DNA from: CAZNSX01 sp964575845
Lineage (GTDB): Bacteria; UBA8248; CAZNSX01
Length of the DNA: 64,000 nt
Direction: 5' to 3'
Assembly (NCBI GenBank): GCA_964575845.1
Contig: CAZNSX010000001.1
Span: 186,001-250,000, forward strand
Shown: one piece after another, positions 34,554-43,108 of the stretch
Layout: the number at the start of each line of letters is the position of its first letter
Position numbering within the stretch: position 1 is the stretch's first letter
Program-made: the position numbers and the translations under genes
Notes under the pieces: model-generated
Seen by the model: the letters and a program-made list of their open reading frames with translations, nothing else
Databases searched by the model: none
Told to the model about the DNA's origin: nothing

Positions 34554-35321
34554 ATGCATTTGGAAGGTGGCGAAAGGGAAGCCCGGATCAAGCGGGCCAA
34601 TAAGATTTTCTTTGATACCGTGGCGGACGTTTATGAAAAAGTGGACAGGAGGAGGTCTGAAGAGCTCAGCTTCTGGTTGGATGGGGTGATAGAGGGGCTG
34701 AGCCACAGGGTAGGCGGCGGGTCGTTGCTGGATGTCGGCTCCGGCACTGGCTTGATCCTCCGCAAGGCGAAGCGATATTTCAGGCATACCTATGGAGTAG
34801 ACCTTTCCTCCGGGATGATAAGAGAATTCAGGGACACGCTCGGATTATGCGTTTGCGGAGACGCCGGATTTCTTCCGTTCAGAGATAACTCGTTCGATGC
34901 GGTCACCTGCTTTGCTCTTTTTCACCACTGCGGTGAATATCTTCCGGTATTGAATGAAGGATATAGGGTGCTGAGGAGGGGTGGAGTTCTTTACACCGAC
35001 CATGACCTCGACGCGAGGTTCATGAAGTTATTTTATTTACCCATGCGAATATACAGAAAGCTCTTCGGCATGAAAAGGCATTACCTAAATGCAAAGGAAG
35101 AGCTCAATGAAGAGACCTATGAATTGGCCGAATATGGCTCAGAGGGGATCAAAGTGGAGGATTTGATTGCGGCGGTAAGAAAAGCCGGTTTTGCCAGAAT
35201 CGAACCCCGGTTCCATTGGCTCGGTCTTAATAGGAGGGTCAATAGGATTTCGATTCTGATGAAACTAAACTCCTATCCCCGGGGGCTGGCTCCGCTGTTC
35301 TCGCTCATGGCGCAAAAATAG
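34554..35321 (+). CDS. SAM-dependent methyltransferase, class I
   Basis: The 255-residue protein has motif I LLDVGSGTGLILRKAK, GVDLSSGMIREF, GDAGFLPFRDNSFDAVTCFALFHH and LRRGGVLYTDHD, typical of UbiE/Methyltransf_11 enzymes. A basic segment (PMRIYRKLFGMKRHY) and hydrophobic C-terminus may contact the membrane. ATG 34554 is chosen for the GAGGAAAG ribosome site; GTG 34536 would add six residues. First gene of a rightward run with the PHP and radical SAM genes, behind a sigma-54 promoter. Confidence 0.83.
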   Translation: MHLEGGEREARIKRANKIFFDTVADVYEKVDRRRSEELSFWLDGVIEGLSHRVGGGSLLDVGSGTGLILRKAKRYFRHTYGVDLSSGMIREFRDTLGLCVCGDAGFLPFRDNSFDAVTCFALFHHCGEYLPVLNEGYRVLRRGGVLYTDHDLDARFMKLFYLPMRIYRKLFGMKRHYLNAKEELNEETYELAEYGSEGIKVEDLIAAVRKAGFARIEPRFHWLGLNRRVNRISILMKLNSYPRGLAPLFSLMAQK

Positions 35322-35327
35322 GGATTA

Positions 35328-36020
35328 ATGAAGCTCAAGGCCGACCTTCATATCCACACCGGCGAAGACCCCTGGGATAGAGATATTCCTTATGGGGCGG
35401 AAGAGCTCATAGATTACGCTTCGGGGAAGGGCTATGATGTCCTGAGCATAACGAATCATAATATGCTCACCTATAGTGACCATCTTGCACGGTATGCAGA
35501 GAGAAAGGGAATTATTTTAATACCTGGTATCGAGGTCAGGGTTCAGGGCAAGGACGTGGTGCTGTTAAATTTTGCAAAAGAAGAAATTGAGAGGATAAGC
35601 AATCTGAGAGAAATGGCGAACCTGCAGAGAGAGGACAAATTAGTCATAGCCCCTCACCCCTATTTTCCTGCGCCCCATTCTCTTAATTCTCAATTTGAGC
35701 GAAACATATCTCTTTTTGACGCTGTGGAATTCAGCGGATTCTACTTCCGGATTCTCAATTTCAACGGGAGGGCGGAGAGGCTATCTAAAAGACATGGCCT
35801 TCCGATGGTGGGCTCCACGGATAGCCATCGCCTCTGGCAATTGGGGACGACTTACTCTCTGATTGAGGCCGAAAGGGATGGAAGGTCCATAATCAAAGGG
35901 ATAAGAGAGGGTAAACTAGAAATAGCTACGAAGCCTTTGGATTGCAGCATAAGAAATCTGGCGATGGCCTGGAAATATTGGCGAGGGGGGAAAAGGCACG
36001 GAGAAGGGCAGGGCCTATGA
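35328..36020 (+). CDS. PHP-domain phosphoesterase
   Basis: The 230-residue protein has the four PHP metal motifs: DLHIHTGED, SITNHN, PGIEVRV with the bridging glutamate, and APHPYF, with the closing GSTDSHR. PHP proteins hydrolyse phosphoesters or phosphoanhydrides, for example phosphotyrosine in CpsB/YwqE or nucleotides. In a locus with a Wzc-like tyrosine kinase a phosphotyrosine phosphatase is attractive, but the sequence is closer to the general PHP family than to CpsB. Its stop overlaps the ATG of the next radical SAM gene. Confidence 0.82.
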   Translation: MKLKADLHIHTGEDPWDRDIPYGAEELIDYASGKGYDVLSITNHNMLTYSDHLARYAERKGIILIPGIEVRVQGKDVVLLNFAKEEIERISNLREMANLQREDKLVIAPHPYFPAPHSLNSQFERNISLFDAVEFSGFYFRILNFNGRAERLSKRHGLPMVGSTDSHRLWQLGTTYSLIEAERDGRSIIKGIREGKLEIATKPLDCSIRNLAMAWKYWRGGKRHGEGQGL

Positions 36021-37405
36021 GAGTTTTATTGCTGAGCCCGCCTTACTTGCCGGAGTATATGCGCAATGCTCGTTGCGATTACATATCTCTTTCGCACACT
36101 CAGTGGTATCCCATATGGCTTTCCTACTGCGGGGCCCTTCTCGAGAAGCACGGGCATGAGGTGAGAATAATAGATGGCCCCGCCTCTAACTTAAGCCGTG
36201 AGGCCGCCATGCGGGAAAGCGTTGCGTTCCGGCCTGAGTGGACTGTGGTCTACAGCTCCACTAAGAGCGAAGCCAGTGACATCAGCTTCGCGGAAAGGCT
36301 CAAAGAGCTCACAGAGAGCAGGCTTGTTTTCGTCGGCCCCTTCGTCTCCATAAATCCATCGGAGATATTGGAGAACTCAGCAAGGACAGACTGCGCCGTA
36401 AAGGGCGAGTTTGATTTCCCCGTCTTGGAGCTTGTTTCGGGAATGTCTTTCACCGAGATAAGAAACCTTTGTTACACAGAGGATGGGAAAATTGTTCAAA
36501 ATGAGCTGAGACCCCTTTTGACGAGGGATAAACTCGATGGATTCCCTTTTGTGACTGATTTCTACAGGAGGCACCTCAATCTCAGAAACTACCAGGTACC
36601 CCAGGAGCTCTTCCCCTTCGTTGACCTTTTCACCGGGAGGGGCTGCGCCTGGGGTGTGTGCAATTTCTGCCTCTGGGTCCATTCCTTCATTCCCGGGAGG
36701 GCATATAACACTCGGTCGATTGAAAATGTAATCGAGGAGCTTAGATATATTAAAAAAGAGGTGAAGGAAGCAAGGGAAGTTTTCATCCAGGATGATACCT
36801 TGCCCGGGGAAAGGGCTATTGAGCTCTCTCAGGCTATCCTGGAGGCTGGCCTTGATATGACCTGGAGCTGTTATCTGAGGGGTGAGGCCGATTTTGAAAC
36901 TCTTAAGCTGATGAAAAAAGCTGGCTGCAGGACGGTTCATGTGGGCTTCGAATCCTCAAATAATGGCATCATCAAGAGGGCGGGAAAGGGGCTGACGGCT
37001 GAGACGATGGCTAAGTTTACTGAGGATGCCAACAGAGCGGGCCTGCTTGTTCACGGGGATTTCATCTTTGGCTTCCCCGGCGAGACCAGGGAGACGATTA
37101 AGGAGACGATCCGCTGGGCAAAGGGTTTAAATCTTTTCACCGCTCAGTTCAGCCTCATCAACCTCTATCCCAAGATGCCCCTTTATGAGTATCTGAAGAG
37201 AAATAATTTCTTGGAAGATGGGGAGCCCAGCTACCCCCACCTCTCGAGTGGGGAGATCCGAAAGCTGGCAAAGCAGGCGTATGGGGAGTATTACCTCAGC
37301 TGGCAGTACCTGAGAGGAGTGCTCAGGCATCCCCGCGAGAGGTTTTTCAGCCAGCTTCATCCGATATATGACATGTTCAAGGCGATTTTTATAAAAAGGT
37401 GGTAG
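36017..37405 (+). CDS. B12-binding-type radical SAM enzyme with CX4CX2C cluster motif
   Basis: The 462-residue protein starts at ATG 36017 (ATGA overlap with the PHP gene). Residues 1-170 form a cobalamin-binding type domain (RVLLLSPPYLPEY, YCGALLEKHGHEVRIID, VGPFVSINP). The radical SAM motif is GCAWGVCNFC, with C210, C215 and C218: four residues, not three, between the first two cysteines. The rest is standard (HVGFESSNNGIIKRAGKG, FIFGFPGETRET). The loop variant occurs in some members of this superfamily. Substrate unknown; neighbours suggest glycan or lipid modification. Confidence 0.85.
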   Translation: MRVLLLSPPYLPEYMRNARCDYISLSHTQWYPIWLSYCGALLEKHGHEVRIIDGPASNLSREAAMRESVAFRPEWTVVYSSTKSEASDISFAERLKELTESRLVFVGPFVSINPSEILENSARTDCAVKGEFDFPVLELVSGMSFTEIRNLCYTEDGKIVQNELRPLLTRDKLDGFPFVTDFYRRHLNLRNYQVPQELFPFVDLFTGRGCAWGVCNFCLWVHSFIPGRAYNTRSIENVIEELRYIKKEVKEAREVFIQDDTLPGERAIELSQAILEAGLDMTWSCYLRGEADFETLKLMKKAGCRTVHVGFESSNNGIIKRAGKGLTAETMAKFTEDANRAGLLVHGDFIFGFPGETRETIKETIRWAKGLNLFTAQFSLINLYPKMPLYEYLKRNNFLEDGEPSYPHLSSGEIRKLAKQAYGEYYLSWQYLRGVLRHPRERFFSQLHPIYDMFKAIFIKRW

Positions 37406-38806
37406 ATGCCTTTGGATAAGCTCCTTTCCCGCGCGAGAGAGTTCTTTCGCAAGAAGAAAGATACATTCCCGCCGGAAGCCCTTCTCTGCGCCGGGATTGC
37501 TCTTCTCGTTGCTATTGTTTTCTCCTACGCTATTTTTCCTCATATTCCGGGCTCTCAGGATAGGATCTATCTCGACCGCCTGCACGAACTGGCGCTTAAT
37601 CTTAGCTCGGGAAAGGGTTATGTATTTGCAGAGGGAGGTCCACCCGTATTCTACTGGAGGCCCATGTATATTCTTTTCCTGGCCGGGATTTACAAGGTAT
37701 TTGGTCCTTCGCTATGGCTAGTGCAGCTGTTTCATTCTATTTTCTACGCATTGACGGTATTGATACTCTATGTCATTGCCGAGACGGTTTTCGATAGGAG
37801 GGTCGCGCTTATTTCCGCCCTTCTCCTTGCCATATTTCCGCACGCGCTCTGGCATATTCCTGTGATTACAATTAATAGCTTTTACATGTTTATGATGGCA
37901 ATACTCGCTTTCTGCCTGGTGAAATATTTTCAAAACCCAAGCCTGAGAAATGGTCTTTTGGTCGGCATATCTTTGGGCATGGCCTCTCTGACCAAAGGGG
38001 TCACGACCATGTTGCCCGTTCCGCTTCTGGCCGTAATGCTAATGCTCTACTGGCGGAGAAGAAAGGAAATTGTTTCCTCATGGGTCATGATGATCCTTTG
38101 CCTGGGTTTAGCCATGTCGCCATGGATGGTGAGGAACTACCTGGTTTCGAAGGGCCATATTATGTTGGGATATGGATGGGGGTCATCATATTTCGGGAGC
38201 ATCGAGAGCTTTAAGCATGATCCTAGTTTCATACCAAATAAGAGCGTCAGGGAATTGGAGAAATACTGGCTTGAACAAAAATTGAGACTTATGGTCGATT
38301 ATAATCGAAACAGGCCCTTATGGAAAAGGCTTTCGAAAGAAGATTTGGTCTTGGACGGGGGGCAGCAGAACTTCGAATGGTGGGTTTATCTCGATGAGAA
38401 GGCATCAGAGGATTTAATTAGAAATCCATTACGACTTCTTCATAAGATGCTCTGGCAGGTACCGAGATTTTGGTACCTCTCATATTCTTCGTTTAACATG
38501 AAGGTATTGAAAGTTATGAATTCATTAATATGGTTTCCTGCGCTCTTCGGGATGTTCTTTGCCATTAAGAACAGGAAGGAGGTCTATGCAATTATTTTTC
38601 TGATCTTATACTTTACGGGGATACACACCATTGCTGTTGCCTTAGCCGGACATTCGGTACCCATAATGCCTTTTATCATCATGCTGGCTGTATACGGAAT
38701 TTTGTCAGCTGTAAAGGCCATGAACATGAATATATATTTCAAGCAGAGCTGGAGTAGGGGCGATTCTTATTTGAGAAAGCCGACATTTAAGCGCGTCGAC
38801 ATTTGA
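37406..38806 (+). CDS. Glycosyltransferase family 39-type membrane protein
   Basis: The 466-residue protein has about eleven hydrophobic helices and the ArnT/PMT-like N-terminal periplasmic loop with an acidic residue (SQDRIYLDRLHELALNLSSGKGYVF) followed by PVFYWRPMYILFLAGIYKVFG. GT39/GT83-type enzymes transfer a sugar from a polyprenyl-phosphate donor on the periplasmic side. The ATG follows the preceding stop immediately. The acceptor may be the lipid-linked glycan, LPS lipid A or a protein. AT content is above that of the flanking genes. Confidence 0.75.
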   Translation: MPLDKLLSRAREFFRKKKDTFPPEALLCAGIALLVAIVFSYAIFPHIPGSQDRIYLDRLHELALNLSSGKGYVFAEGGPPVFYWRPMYILFLAGIYKVFGPSLWLVQLFHSIFYALTVLILYVIAETVFDRRVALISALLLAIFPHALWHIPVITINSFYMFMMAILAFCLVKYFQNPSLRNGLLVGISLGMASLTKGVTTMLPVPLLAVMLMLYWRRRKEIVSSWVMMILCLGLAMSPWMVRNYLVSKGHIMLGYGWGSSYFGSIESFKHDPSFIPNKSVRELEKYWLEQKLRLMVDYNRNRPLWKRLSKEDLVLDGGQQNFEWWVYLDEKASEDLIRNPLRLLHKMLWQVPRFWYLSYSSFNMKVLKVMNSLIWFPALFGMFFAIKNRKEVYAIIFLILYFTGIHTIAVALAGHSVPIMPFIIMLAVYGILSAVKAMNMNIYFKQSWSRGDSYLRKPTFKRVDI

Positions 38807-38812
38807 GTTTCC

Positions 38813-39991
38813 ATGAAAGACAAGAAGATCCGTATATTAGTAGTTACAGGGCCATTTAAAGATAAAACCGGGGGAGGTCATATTGCTCTGGAAAGGATAT
38901 TTTCACGGCTGAATGGGGAAATCTTTGATGTGGCAGTGTGTGGCGCATTCGGTCCAAGTGAGGAAATGGGCAGGAAGCGTTATGAAAGGCTTGCTATCAA
39001 GACACACGTCATGCCTGAAGCAAATAAGTTCAAGGCTATAGCCAAGTTGAGAGCTTTCATAAGAGCCGGCGGATATGATATTGTCCATACAAGCCAGTAC
39101 TATGCGAATATCTATGGCCGGATGGCCGTCATCCTGGCGGGCCATCCTCTGATCATGACTTATGACCATGGGGGGGAGGCGAGAGAGCTCTGGCGCCACA
39201 GGTTTCTCTGGAGGCTCATGAGCCCCTGGACTCGCCGGAACGTAGTTGTCTCGAACGCAATCCGCGACCATCGGGTGGAGCGCTGCGGTATTAAGCCCGA
39301 TAAGGTGCTGACCATCTGGAACGGGATTGACCTGAACCGGTTTCGGCCTCCGAACCCCGATGCCTGGGCTAAGGCAAGAGCCGCATTGGGCCTAGCCTCC
39401 GGAGAGAAGCTCGTTGGAGGGGTGGGCCTCTTTCACGAGTGGAAGCGGTTCGACCTCATGGTCGAGGCCGCGGCGAAGGTCATCTCCCTGAGAGATGACG
39501 TGCGGTTTATCCTGGTTGGTGATGGAGAGCAAAAACCCGCCATAGAAGAGCTGGTCAGGGCACATGGTCTGGAGGGTCGGGTGTTGCTTCCGGGCTGGCT
39601 CGGGGATGTCCTCCCTGTCTACCAGGCCCTGGACCTCTTCCTCATGACGAGCGACCAAAGGGTTGGGTTCGAGTTGGTCTCGGTTGAAGCCATGGCCTGC
39701 GGGGTGCCCGTCCTGGCGGTTGACCGGAAGGTCCACAGGGAAGTCATCGGTGAAGGGTGCGGGGTTTTCGTGAAGCCTGAGGCAGAGGCCATCGCCCAAG
39801 GCATCATGAGCTTGCTGGATGACCATGAGCTTGTGGAGCGCCTCAAGAGCGCAGGCTGGGAGCGCGCCCAGCGCCACTTTTCCATAGACCGTGCGGCACG
39901 TGAGCTCTCTGAGCTTTATCTGGCCGCGGTTCAGGAGGGCCGAGCTCGCAAGCGAAGCCGGGAGCCATTGGAAGAGGTCAAGCAGACCTGA
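38813..39991 (+). CDS. Glycosyltransferase family 4
   Basis: The 392-residue GT-B enzyme shows a glycine-rich N-terminal acceptor loop (TGPFKDKTGGGHIALERIF), the mid-protein NGIDLNRFRPP, KLVGGVGLFHEWKRFDLMVEAAAKV, and the donor-binding FELVSVEAMACGVPVLA with the conserved glutamates. These are the marks of GT4 retaining enzymes using nucleotide sugars. Starts six bases after the GT39-type gene. Confidence 0.87.
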   Translation: MKDKKIRILVVTGPFKDKTGGGHIALERIFSRLNGEIFDVAVCGAFGPSEEMGRKRYERLAIKTHVMPEANKFKAIAKLRAFIRAGGYDIVHTSQYYANIYGRMAVILAGHPLIMTYDHGGEARELWRHRFLWRLMSPWTRRNVVVSNAIRDHRVERCGIKPDKVLTIWNGIDLNRFRPPNPDAWAKARAALGLASGEKLVGGVGLFHEWKRFDLMVEAAAKVISLRDDVRFILVGDGEQKPAIEELVRAHGLEGRVLLPGWLGDVLPVYQALDLFLMTSDQRVGFELVSVEAMACGVPVLAVDRKVHREVIGEGCGVFVKPEAEAIAQGIMSLLDDHELVERLKSAGWERAQRHFSIDRAARELSELYLAAVQEGRARKRSREPLEEVKQT

Positions 39992-40054
39992 TGGGGGAGA
40001 GAGGGAGGGGGCAGCCCTGAGGATGATTCTGAATTTCTGGAAGAGGTTATCCCA

Positions 40055-41365
40055 TTGAGAAGGATACAGGTTGGAGATTTCAGGCTCTTGGAGGCCGAAC
40101 GCCAAGCCATAATGGAGGTGCTGGAGCGGGGGCGTCTCTCCGAGGGTAAGAAGGTGCAGGAGTTTGAGAGCCGATTTGCCGACTACATCGGTACCAAATA
40201 TTGCGTGGCACTCAACTCCGGCACGAGCGCCCTCATTGCCACCCTCCTTGCCCTCAAGTCCCATTCACGCTTTCGGAAAATGAGAGGGAAGAAGGTCATC
40301 ACCACACCCCTCACCTACATCGCCACCTGCAATGCCATTGTTCTCAGCGGCTTCGAGCCCGTCTTCGCGGACGTTCACCCGAAGACCTTCGGCATCACTC
40401 CTTCAGGGGTTCAGGCGCTCATCGATTCCTCACCCGACCCCGAGGAATACCTCGCCATCCTCCCCGTCCATCTCATGGGGTTTCCCTGCGATATGGGTGG
40501 CCTCGGTGCGATTGCCCGGAAATACGGGCTCTTCTTGCTGGAAGATTCGGCTCAGGCCCACGGAAGTCTCTGGGAAGGGCAGACCACGGGGAGTATCGGC
40601 GATAGCGGGGCCTTTTCCTTCTACATTGCCCATAACATCCAAGCGGGGGAGATGGGAGCCGCCACCACCTCCGATGAGGAGCTGATGCTCCTCCTCAGGA
40701 AGTTAAAGGCCAACGGTCGCGTTTGTGATTGCCGCCAGTGCCGCCGCATCGAGGGCCTCTGTCCACGGGCCGACCTCTCCGACGGGCCTGAGGACCTTGA
40801 CCCCCGCTTCACTCACGAGCTCATCGGTTATAACTTCAAGTTAATGGAATTCCAGGCTGCCCTTGGCTTATCGCAGCTTAGGAAGGCGGATGAGATATTC
40901 CAGAGGCGGCTGCACAATGTCCGCTACCTGAGCGAGCACCTGGCACCCTTGAGTGAACTCATCCAGCTTCCTCCTTTCCTGGAGGAGGTGAGCTATCTCG
41001 CATATCCCGTGGTGATAAAGGTGCCCGAGTTGCTCCCACGAAAGAGAGTTCGAATGGCCCTTGAGGCACAGGGCATCGAGACGAGGCCGCTCTTCGGCTG
41101 CATCCCCACTCAGCAACCGGCCTATGGGCATCTGGCCGAAAGATACCGCGGGACCTTACCCCACGCGGAATATCTGGGCCGGAATGCCTTCTATGTCGGC
41201 TGCCATCAGTATTTAGAGCAAGAGGACCTGGATTACATGGTCGAGGCCTTCCACCGAATCCTTATCCCCATCCTTGAGGGGGAGCCCGCCCTGAAGAGAG
41301 AAGCTCTCGCCCACTGTACTAATCCCCGGAGAGGGGTAGTTCACACCGGAGGCAAGGGCTCATGA
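40055..41365 (+). CDS. rfbH: RfbH-like CDP-4-dehydro-6-deoxyglucose 3-dehydratase (PMP and [2Fe-2S] enzyme)
   Basis: The 436-residue DegT/AHBA-fold protein has the length of RfbH/E1, which removes the 3-hydroxyl of CDP-4-keto-6-deoxyglucose on the way to 3,6-dideoxyhexoses. The PLP lysine of aminotransferases is replaced by histidine (FYIAHN, H193), as in E1 and ColD. The cluster motif CDCRQC...C (C224, C226, C229, C236) falls where E1 ligates its [2Fe-2S] centre, a feature ColD lacks. Around it GYNFKLMEFQAALGLSQL and ETRPLFG match the family. TTG 40055 has GGAAGAGG upstream. RfbF, which makes CDP-glucose, begins at 63375. An E3-type reductase is not seen in the window. Confidence 0.82.
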   Translation: MRRIQVGDFRLLEAERQAIMEVLERGRLSEGKKVQEFESRFADYIGTKYCVALNSGTSALIATLLALKSHSRFRKMRGKKVITTPLTYIATCNAIVLSGFEPVFADVHPKTFGITPSGVQALIDSSPDPEEYLAILPVHLMGFPCDMGGLGAIARKYGLFLLEDSAQAHGSLWEGQTTGSIGDSGAFSFYIAHNIQAGEMGAATTSDEELMLLLRKLKANGRVCDCRQCRRIEGLCPRADLSDGPEDLDPRFTHELIGYNFKLMEFQAALGLSQLRKADEIFQRRLHNVRYLSEHLAPLSELIQLPPFLEEVSYLAYPVVIKVPELLPRKRVRMALEAQGIETRPLFGCIPTQQPAYGHLAERYRGTLPHAEYLGRNAFYVGCHQYLEQEDLDYMVEAFHRILIPILEGEPALKREALAHCTNPRRGVVHTGGKGS

Positions 41366-42333
41366 GCTTCTGGTCAGGTCTCAGTGTGCTCGTCACCGGA
41401 GGCGCGGGTTTCATAGGCTCCCATCTTGTGGAGGCGCTTTTGGAGCGGGGCGCCCGGGTCCGTGTGGTGGATAACTTCGAGAGGGGCCGCCCCGAGCACC
41501 TTTCCGGCTGCCTTGGAGAAATAGAGCTGGTGGAGGGCGACCTGAGAGATTTTGCCCTCTGCCGGAAGGCCTGTCGGGGAACTCAGGTGGCCATGCATCT
41601 CGCGGCCAAGGTCGGGGGAGTGGCTTTTAATGCGGCCCATCCGGGGGAAATGTTCTTCAAGAACGTGAGCATCAACACCAATCTGCTGGAGGCAGCCCGA
41701 CAGTCGGGCTGCGAGCGGTTTCTCTGCGTGAGCTCAGCCTGCGTCTATCCCCGGCACTGCCGGATTCCCACCCCTGAAAGTGAGGGTTTTCGCGATGAGC
41801 CGGAGCCCACCAATTACGGCTATGGATGGTCAAAGCGTATAGCAGAAATTCAGGCCCGCTGCTATCACGAGGAATATGGACTTCCCATCTCCATCGTCCG
41901 GCCCTATAACGCCTACGGTCCGAGGGACGATTTCGACCTGGAGACGGCCCACGTGATTCCCGCCCTCATCCGCAAGGCCTGCGAAGGGCAAGACCCCTTA
42001 TATGTATGGGGAGATGGGAGGCAGACACGGGCCTTCGTTTACGTCACAGATATCGTGGAGGGGATGCTCCTTGCGATAGAGAAATTTCCCTCGGCCGAGC
42101 CACTGAATATCGGAACTGATGAAGAGATAACCATAAGAGAGCTCGTAGAGCTCATCCTTGGGGCTGTCGGGGTGAGGCCCAAAGTCGTTTTCGACACCGG
42201 CAAGCCAGCCGGCCAACCCCGGCGAAACGCGGATATCTCCCGTGCCCGCAGCACTCTGGGATATGCGCCGAAGGTGAAGCTGGCGGAGGGCATTGCTGAC
42301 ACCGTAGCATGGTACCGGTCAGCCGTGAAATAG
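41362..42333 (+). CDS. NAD-dependent epimerase/dehydratase, GDP-fucose-synthase-like
   Basis: The 323-residue extended SDR has the NAD motif VTGGAGFIGSHLVEAL, HLAAKVGGVAFNAAHP, VSSACVYP and the catalytic YGYGWSK (Tyr and Lys). The middle (RPYNAYGPRDDFDLETAHVIPALI) is closest to GDP-L-fucose synthase or GDP-mannose epimerases. Next to an RfbH homologue it could also act on a CDP-linked 4-keto sugar. Its ATGA start overlaps the rfbH stop, so the two are coupled. Confidence 0.83.
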   Translation: MSFWSGLSVLVTGGAGFIGSHLVEALLERGARVRVVDNFERGRPEHLSGCLGEIELVEGDLRDFALCRKACRGTQVAMHLAAKVGGVAFNAAHPGEMFFKNVSINTNLLEAARQSGCERFLCVSSACVYPRHCRIPTPESEGFRDEPEPTNYGYGWSKRIAEIQARCYHEEYGLPISIVRPYNAYGPRDDFDLETAHVIPALIRKACEGQDPLYVWGDGRQTRAFVYVTDIVEGMLLAIEKFPSAEPLNIGTDEEITIRELVELILGAVGVRPKVVFDTGKPAGQPRRNADISRARSTLGYAPKVKLAEGIADTVAWYRSAVK

Positions 42334-43043
42334 GGACAACCCTCATAATCCTCACCCTGAATGAGGTGGAGGGGAGCAAAGCCCTCTTCGAGAGCATCCC
42401 TTTTCCGTCTGTGGATGAGGCCTTCGTCGTGGATGGTGGCTCGACGGACGGTACCGTGGAGTTTTTTCAGGGACAGGGGATCCCCGTCTATATCCAGGAC
42501 CGTCCGGGCCGAGGGGAGGCCTTCCGCTCGGCGGCCGCGAGGGCCCACGGCAGTCGCTGGGTTTTCTTCAGCCCTGATGGAAACGAGGACCCGGCTGACA
42601 TACCGCGCCTCTTGGCCCTCCTGGAGAAGGGTTACGACATGGCCATCGCCTCGCGCTTCCTGCCGGGCGCTCGCAACGAAGAGGACGACCTTCGCTTTCC
42701 TTGGAGGGCCTGGGCAAACCGAAGCTTCACTCGGCTTGCCAACGCCATCTGGAATCGGGGACCCTATATTTCAGACACAATCAACGGCTATCGAGCCGTC
42801 ACGCGGGAGGCCTTCGAGCGCCTTAACCCCGATGCACCTGGATTCGTGATCGAATACCAGATGTCTATCCGGGCCATGAAGCTCGGTATGAGTGTGGCCG
42901 AGATTCCAACCCTGGAAGGCCATCGGATTGGCGGTGAGAGCAAGGCCAGTTCACTCCCCACAGGATTCATCTTTCTCAAGGTCTTGCTCCGGGAGATGGC
43001 TCTTGGCAGGGGCTTTGCCCGCGCTCCAGGAGAAAAACCTTAG
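42309..43043 (+). CDS. Glycosyltransferase family 2, dolichol-phosphate-mannose-synthase-like
   Basis: The 244-residue GT-A enzyme has LIILTLNEVEGSKAL, EAFVVDGGSTDGT, RPGRGEAFRSAAARAHG, FSPDGNEDPADIPRLL and FVIEYQMSIRAMKLG, matching the DPM1-like group that makes polyprenyl-phosphate sugars or adds sugars to lipid acceptors. No membrane domain. It could supply the polyprenyl-phosphate donor used by the two GT39-type enzymes nearby. Its ATG overlaps the end of the epimerase gene by 25 bases. Confidence 0.84.
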   Translation: MVPVSREIGTTLIILTLNEVEGSKALFESIPFPSVDEAFVVDGGSTDGTVEFFQGQGIPVYIQDRPGRGEAFRSAAARAHGSRWVFFSPDGNEDPADIPRLLALLEKGYDMAIASRFLPGARNEEDDLRFPWRAWANRSFTRLANAIWNRGPYISDTINGYRAVTREAFERLNPDAPGFVIEYQMSIRAMKLGMSVAEIPTLEGHRIGGESKASSLPTGFIFLKVLLREMALGRGFARAPGEKP

Positions 43044-43108
43044 ATCGAAGGCGCCTTTTATGGAAGGCGCTTACCTATGATCCGCCCATCAGTTTAGGGA
43101 AAGCACGG

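Noticed and set aside
34541..34555. GAGGAAAGTCCGG, like the conserved start of RNase P RNA
   Set aside because: The following sequence lacks every other RNase P element and is the start of a methyltransferase coding region.
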